NCBI GenBank assembly: GCA_947483545.1
Contig: CANKNP010000063.1
Location: 1 to 17,915, forward strand
From: Deltaproteobacteria bacterium
Lineage (GTDB): Bacteria; Myxococcota; UBA796; SXON01
Reading direction: 5' to 3'
DNA: 17,915 nt
Part shown: one piece after another, positions 15,664-17,915 of the stretch
How the letters are laid out: each line of letters opens with the position of its first letter
Numbering within the stretch: the first letter of the stretch is position 1
The notes under the pieces: model-generated
What the model was told of the DNA's origin: nothing
Databases searched by the model: none
What the model saw: the letters and a program-made list of their open reading frames with translations, nothing else
Made by a program: the position numbers and the translations under genes

Positions 15664-16563
15664 TGGGGTACGGCCCACCCACGGCTCCATCGGCAACGCC
15701 ACCAACGCCGGGAACACGTTCGTCCCCAGGAACACCAGGGTCGCCGCTACCGCCGCCGCGCTCTCCGGGTAGCCCGCCCGGCCGAACACCTCCATGGCGG
15801 CGACCTCGCGCAGGCCGATCCCCGACACGGTGATCGGCACCGCTGAGCTGAACGCGACGGCAGGCAGCCCAAACAGTAGGATAGACCACGGTAGTTCCCC
15901 GAACATCTGGTAGACGAACCCCGCCCCGAACAGATTGAGCACGTTCGCTGCGGCCGTGCAGCCCAGGATGATCCAGCGCTGCCGCATCGACAGCGCGTCG
16001 CGCGCGGCGACCAGCTTCTCGGCGATGCCCTGGAGCGGCCCCGGCATCTTCGGGATGGGGAGGTTTGCCACCCCAACGATGCCGGCGATCCCGACGCCGC
16101 CCAGCAGCCCGAGCCCGATCAGCGGCGAGGGAAAGACCATGAGCGCCCCCAGCCCGACGAGGGTGGTGAGCGTGAGCACCTCGTAGGCCTTCTCGAGCAC
16201 GAGCGCTGCGGCCCCGAGCCCAAGGTCCGCGCCGCGGAGAGGTGCGCCGCCTTTCCGGAGGGCGCCCAGCCGGTAGAGCTCTCCGGCGCGGAGGGGGGTG
16301 ACCAGACCCAGCAGGATGCCCCAGAGAAACCCATGGACAAGTCTCACAGTTTGAAACTCGAAGCCTGTGGCCCTGGCCTGAACGACCCACTTCGCGACCC
16401 GGAACACCATCGCGGCGGAGAACAGAACCGCCGCCATCACGATCTGAAGGGCCGTACCGTGAAAAGCCTGTTGCACACTGGCAAGATCGAGGCGGCTCGC
16501 CAGGAGCAGCAGCAAGAGCCCGAACCCCACGAGCTTGACTACGGTCCCGAGGTGTCGTCGCAT
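15655..16563 (-). CDS. Flippase-like integral membrane protein (UPF0104 / lysylphosphatidylglycerol synthase TM family)
   Basis: A 302-aa polytopic membrane protein. The start ATG at 16563 (minus strand) is preceded by AGGG with a six-base spacing; an upstream open frame is overlap with the divergent larB and is discarded. Hydrophobic segments begin at about residues 8-22 and 38-57, with several more to residue 290. Family marks are TPLRAGELYRLG at 89-100, an LEKAYEVLTL helix, and VSGIGLREVAAMEVF near 250. This family includes the membrane half of MprF and AglD-type proteins, and members are thought to flip or transfer lipid-linked substrates. There is no C-terminal aminoacyl-transferase domain, so it is not a complete MprF. 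No neighbouring glycosyltransferase is visible to suggest the substrate. Start and topology are reasonably sure; the function is inference from the family. Confidence 0.85.
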   Translation of the reverse strand: MRRHLGTVVKLVGFGLLLLLLASRLDLASVQQAFHGTALQIVMAAVLFSAAMVFRVAKWVVQARATGFEFQTVRLVHGFLWGILLGLVTPLRAGELYRLGALRKGGAPLRGADLGLGAAALVLEKAYEVLTLTTLVGLGALMVFPSPLIGLGLLGGVGIAGIVGVANLPIPKMPGPLQGIAEKLVAARDALSMRQRWIILGCTAAANVLNLFGAGFVYQMFGELPWSILLFGLPAVAFSSAVPITVSGIGLREVAAMEVFGRAGYPESAAAVAATLVFLGTNVFPALVALPMEPWVGRTPSP

Positions 16564-16602
16564 CCGCGGCCCTAACCGAGCGGGAGGATAAGCCCTGCGG
16601 CG

Positions 16603-17271
16603 ATGCCTGAACCGTCGCTGCCTTTCGCCACCGTGGACCATGATCGTGCGCGCCGCACGGGCTTTCCGGAGGTGATCTACGGGGCCGGGAAGACGGCGGA
16701 GCAGGTGTCGGCCATCGCCCGGACGCTCCTGGCGGCGGGTGAGGTCGCGCTGGCGACGCGGGTGGATCCGGCGAAAGGGGCCTCGCTGATCGCGGCGCTG
16801 GGCGGATCCTACGACGCCGTGGCGCAGGTGTGGTGGAGCGGCCAGGCGGCGACAGGCCCAGGCCGGGTGGCGGTGGTGTGCGCCGGCACGAGCGACCTGC
16901 CGGTGGCCGAAGAGGCAGCGGTGTGCCTGGGCGCGATGGGGTTTGACGCGCTGCGGATCGTCGACGTTGGCGTCGCGGGGATCCACCGCTTGCTTGGCCG
17001 GGTGGATGATCTGCGCGGCTGCGACGTGATCATCGTGGTCGCCGGTATGGATGGGGCGCTCCCTGGGGTCGTGGCGGGGCTCGTGCCTGCGCCGGTGATC
17101 GCGGTCCCCTCGTCGGTCGGCTACGGGGCGAGCCTGGGCGGGATCGCGGCGCTGTTGACGATGTTGAATGCCTGCTCTCCGGGCGTCGCGGTGGTGAACA
17201 TCGACAACGGCTTCGGCGCGGCCGGACTCGCCGCACGGATGCTGGCGATCCGCCCGAGGCCGACCCCATGA
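16603..17271 (+). CDS. larB: LarB, pyridinium-3,5-biscarboxylic acid mononucleotide synthase
   Basis: A 222-aa protein. LarB carboxylates the pyridinium ring of nicotinic acid adenine dinucleotide and cleaves off AMP, the first step in making the nickel-pincer nucleotide (NPN) cofactor. Evidence: [19 protein letters not shown] at 12-30 is the LarB signature, and the PurE-like domain follows ([17 protein letters not shown] near 88-104, [13 protein letters not shown] near 167, NIDNGFGAA near the end). It is shorter at the N-terminus than typical LarB (roughly 245-250 aa), lacking most of the leading helix. The frame is closed by a stop at 16573, and ATG 16603 is the only ATG available. A GGGAGGA lies 14 bases upstream, unusually far. 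It shares a 39-bp divergent spacer with the membrane gene and overlaps larC by ATGA. Confidence 0.92.
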   Translation: MPEPSLPFATVDHDRARRTGFPEVIYGAGKTAEQVSAIARTLLAAGEVALATRVDPAKGASLIAALGGSYDAVAQVWWSGQAATGPGRVAVVCAGTSDLPVAEEAAVCLGAMGFDALRIVDVGVAGIHRLLGRVDDLRGCDVIIVVAGMDGALPGVVAGLVPAPVIAVPSSVGYGASLGGIAALLTMLNACSPGVAVVNIDNGFGAAGLAARMLAIRPRPTP

Positions 17272-17915
17272 TCCTGTTCATAGACTGCTTCGCCGGGATC
17301 GCCGGGGACATGCTCGTCGCCGCCCTGGTTCACGCCGGCGCCCCCCTCGACCGCGTGCTCGCGGATGTGCGCGCGGTGGGCGTTCCCGGCTGGGTCGCCC
17401 GATGCGAGCGCGTCCGTCGAGGGGCCTACGCGGCGACCCGGTTCATCGTCTCGCCGACCCCGACCGCCGACGTACCCGACCGCGGCCATGATCACGATCA
17501 CGGGCACGATCACGGGCACGATCACGATCACGATCATGAGCACGAGCACGAGCACGGCCACGATCACGCCCACGAGCACGGCCACGATCACGCCCACGAT
17601 CACGGCATCCCCGACAGCTTCCCGGGCCAGCCCCAGCGCGATTGGGCGACGATTCGGGCGATGCTGGAGGGCGCCAAGCTGCCCCGCCGGGTTCGCGAGC
17701 GTGCGTTGGCCACCTTCGCCCGTCTCGCGGAGGCTGAGGGCCGCGTGCATGGCGTTCCCGTGGACCAGGTGCAGTTTCATGAGGTCGGCGCGGTGGACTC
17801 GATCGTGGACATCGTGGCGGCCTGCTCGGCGCTGGAGCTGCTCAGGATCGACCGGATCATTGCGACCCCGCTGCCGATGGGCCAGGGGGTCGTTCGCACC
17901 CAGCATGGCTTGCTC
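17268..17915 (+). CDS. larC: LarC, nickel insertion protein for the NPN cofactor (3' truncated by window edge)
   Basis: An open frame of 216 codons runs to the right edge from ATG 17268, which overlaps the larB stop (ATGA). LarC uses CTP and inserts nickel into the pincer precursor made by LarB and LarE. Evidence: N-terminal [17 protein letters not shown] (4-20), then [20 protein letters not shown] and a PLPMGQGVV motif, all typical of LarC. A tract of 20 His alternating with Asp, Glu, Gly or Ala occupies residues 74-112, well longer than a simple His run, and would bind metal. In Lactobacillus LarC is made from two frames by ribosomal frameshifting; the region where that would be seen (LarC1/LarC2 junction) lies beyond the edge, so it cannot be judged here. 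The operon is larB-larC; larE and larA are not in the window. Confidence 0.93.
   Translation, partial: MILFIDCFAGIAGDMLVAALVHAGAPLDRVLADVRAVGVPGWVARCERVRRGAYAATRFIVSPTPTADVPDRGHDHDHGHDHGHDHDHDHEHEHEHGHDHAHEHGHDHAHDHGIPDSFPGQPQRDWATIRAMLEGAKLPRRVRERALATFARLAEAEGRVHGVPVDQVQFHEVGAVDSIVDIVAACSALELLRIDRIIATPLPMGQGVVRTQHGLL
17550..17597 (+). repeat. Two perfect 24-bp tandem repeats inside the LarC His tract
   Basis: The unit encodes EHGHDHAH and occurs twice back to back (17550-17573, 17574-17597), identical at DNA level. It shows that the metal-binding His tract grew by in-frame duplication, since 24 is a multiple of three. Confidence 0.85.

Overview
The window is a GC-rich chromosomal segment that reads like a myxobacterium-type (Myxococcota / former Deltaproteobacteria) genome. 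Three things point there: a run of genes resembling the Myxococcus Glt/Nfs envelope machinery, AgmX/PglI-type C-terminal domains behind Gly-rich linkers, and an IF-2 with a very long Val/Pro/Ala/Glu-rich N-terminal arm of the kind I recall from myxobacteria. This taxonomic reading is inference from protein character; no rRNA marker is present.

Region 1 (1-10185, plus strand) is an envelope gene cluster. In order it holds the C-terminal part of a TPR protein open to the left edge (GltC/NfsC-like?), a 1059-aa exported TPR protein (GltD/AgmU-like), a TPR lipoprotein (GltE/AglT-like), two homologous small secreted proteins (GltF-like position), an FHA + transmembrane + AgmX/PglI C-domain protein (GltG/PglI-like), and a shorter FHA-less paralog. 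The gene order C-D-E-F-G matches the Myxococcus core complex, which links the inner membrane, periplasm and outer membrane for gliding (Glt) or spore-coat assembly (Nfs). The motor (AglRQS) and the outer-membrane barrels are not in the window. The 5788-6117 gap holds a 176-bp MITE-like inverted-repeat element. A good rho-independent terminator follows the GltG-like gene, and a 9-bp dyad precedes the paralog.

Region 2 (10197-15643, plus strand) begins with an acyl-CoA synthetase closest to malonyl-CoA synthetase (MatB). Its stop overlaps the GTG start of a YlxR-YlxQ (DUF448-L7Ae) fusion gene. A 352-bp leader follows, carrying two perfect 92-bp copies of a hairpin-rich repeat, then infB (IF-2), then the DUF503/YlxP gene, coupled by a second GTGA overlap. 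This is the tail of the classical nusA-ylxR-infB translation operon, but nusA is not upstream and rbfA is not downstream.

Region 3 (15655-17915) holds a minus-strand, multi-spanning flippase-like membrane protein (UPF0104 / lysylphosphatidylglycerol synthase TM family), convergent with ylxP. Divergent from it are larB and larC (larC cut by the right edge), which make the nickel-pincer nucleotide cofactor of lactate racemase-type enzymes. LarC carries an unusually long alternating His tract. No tRNA, rRNA, CRISPR array, transposase or phage gene was seen.
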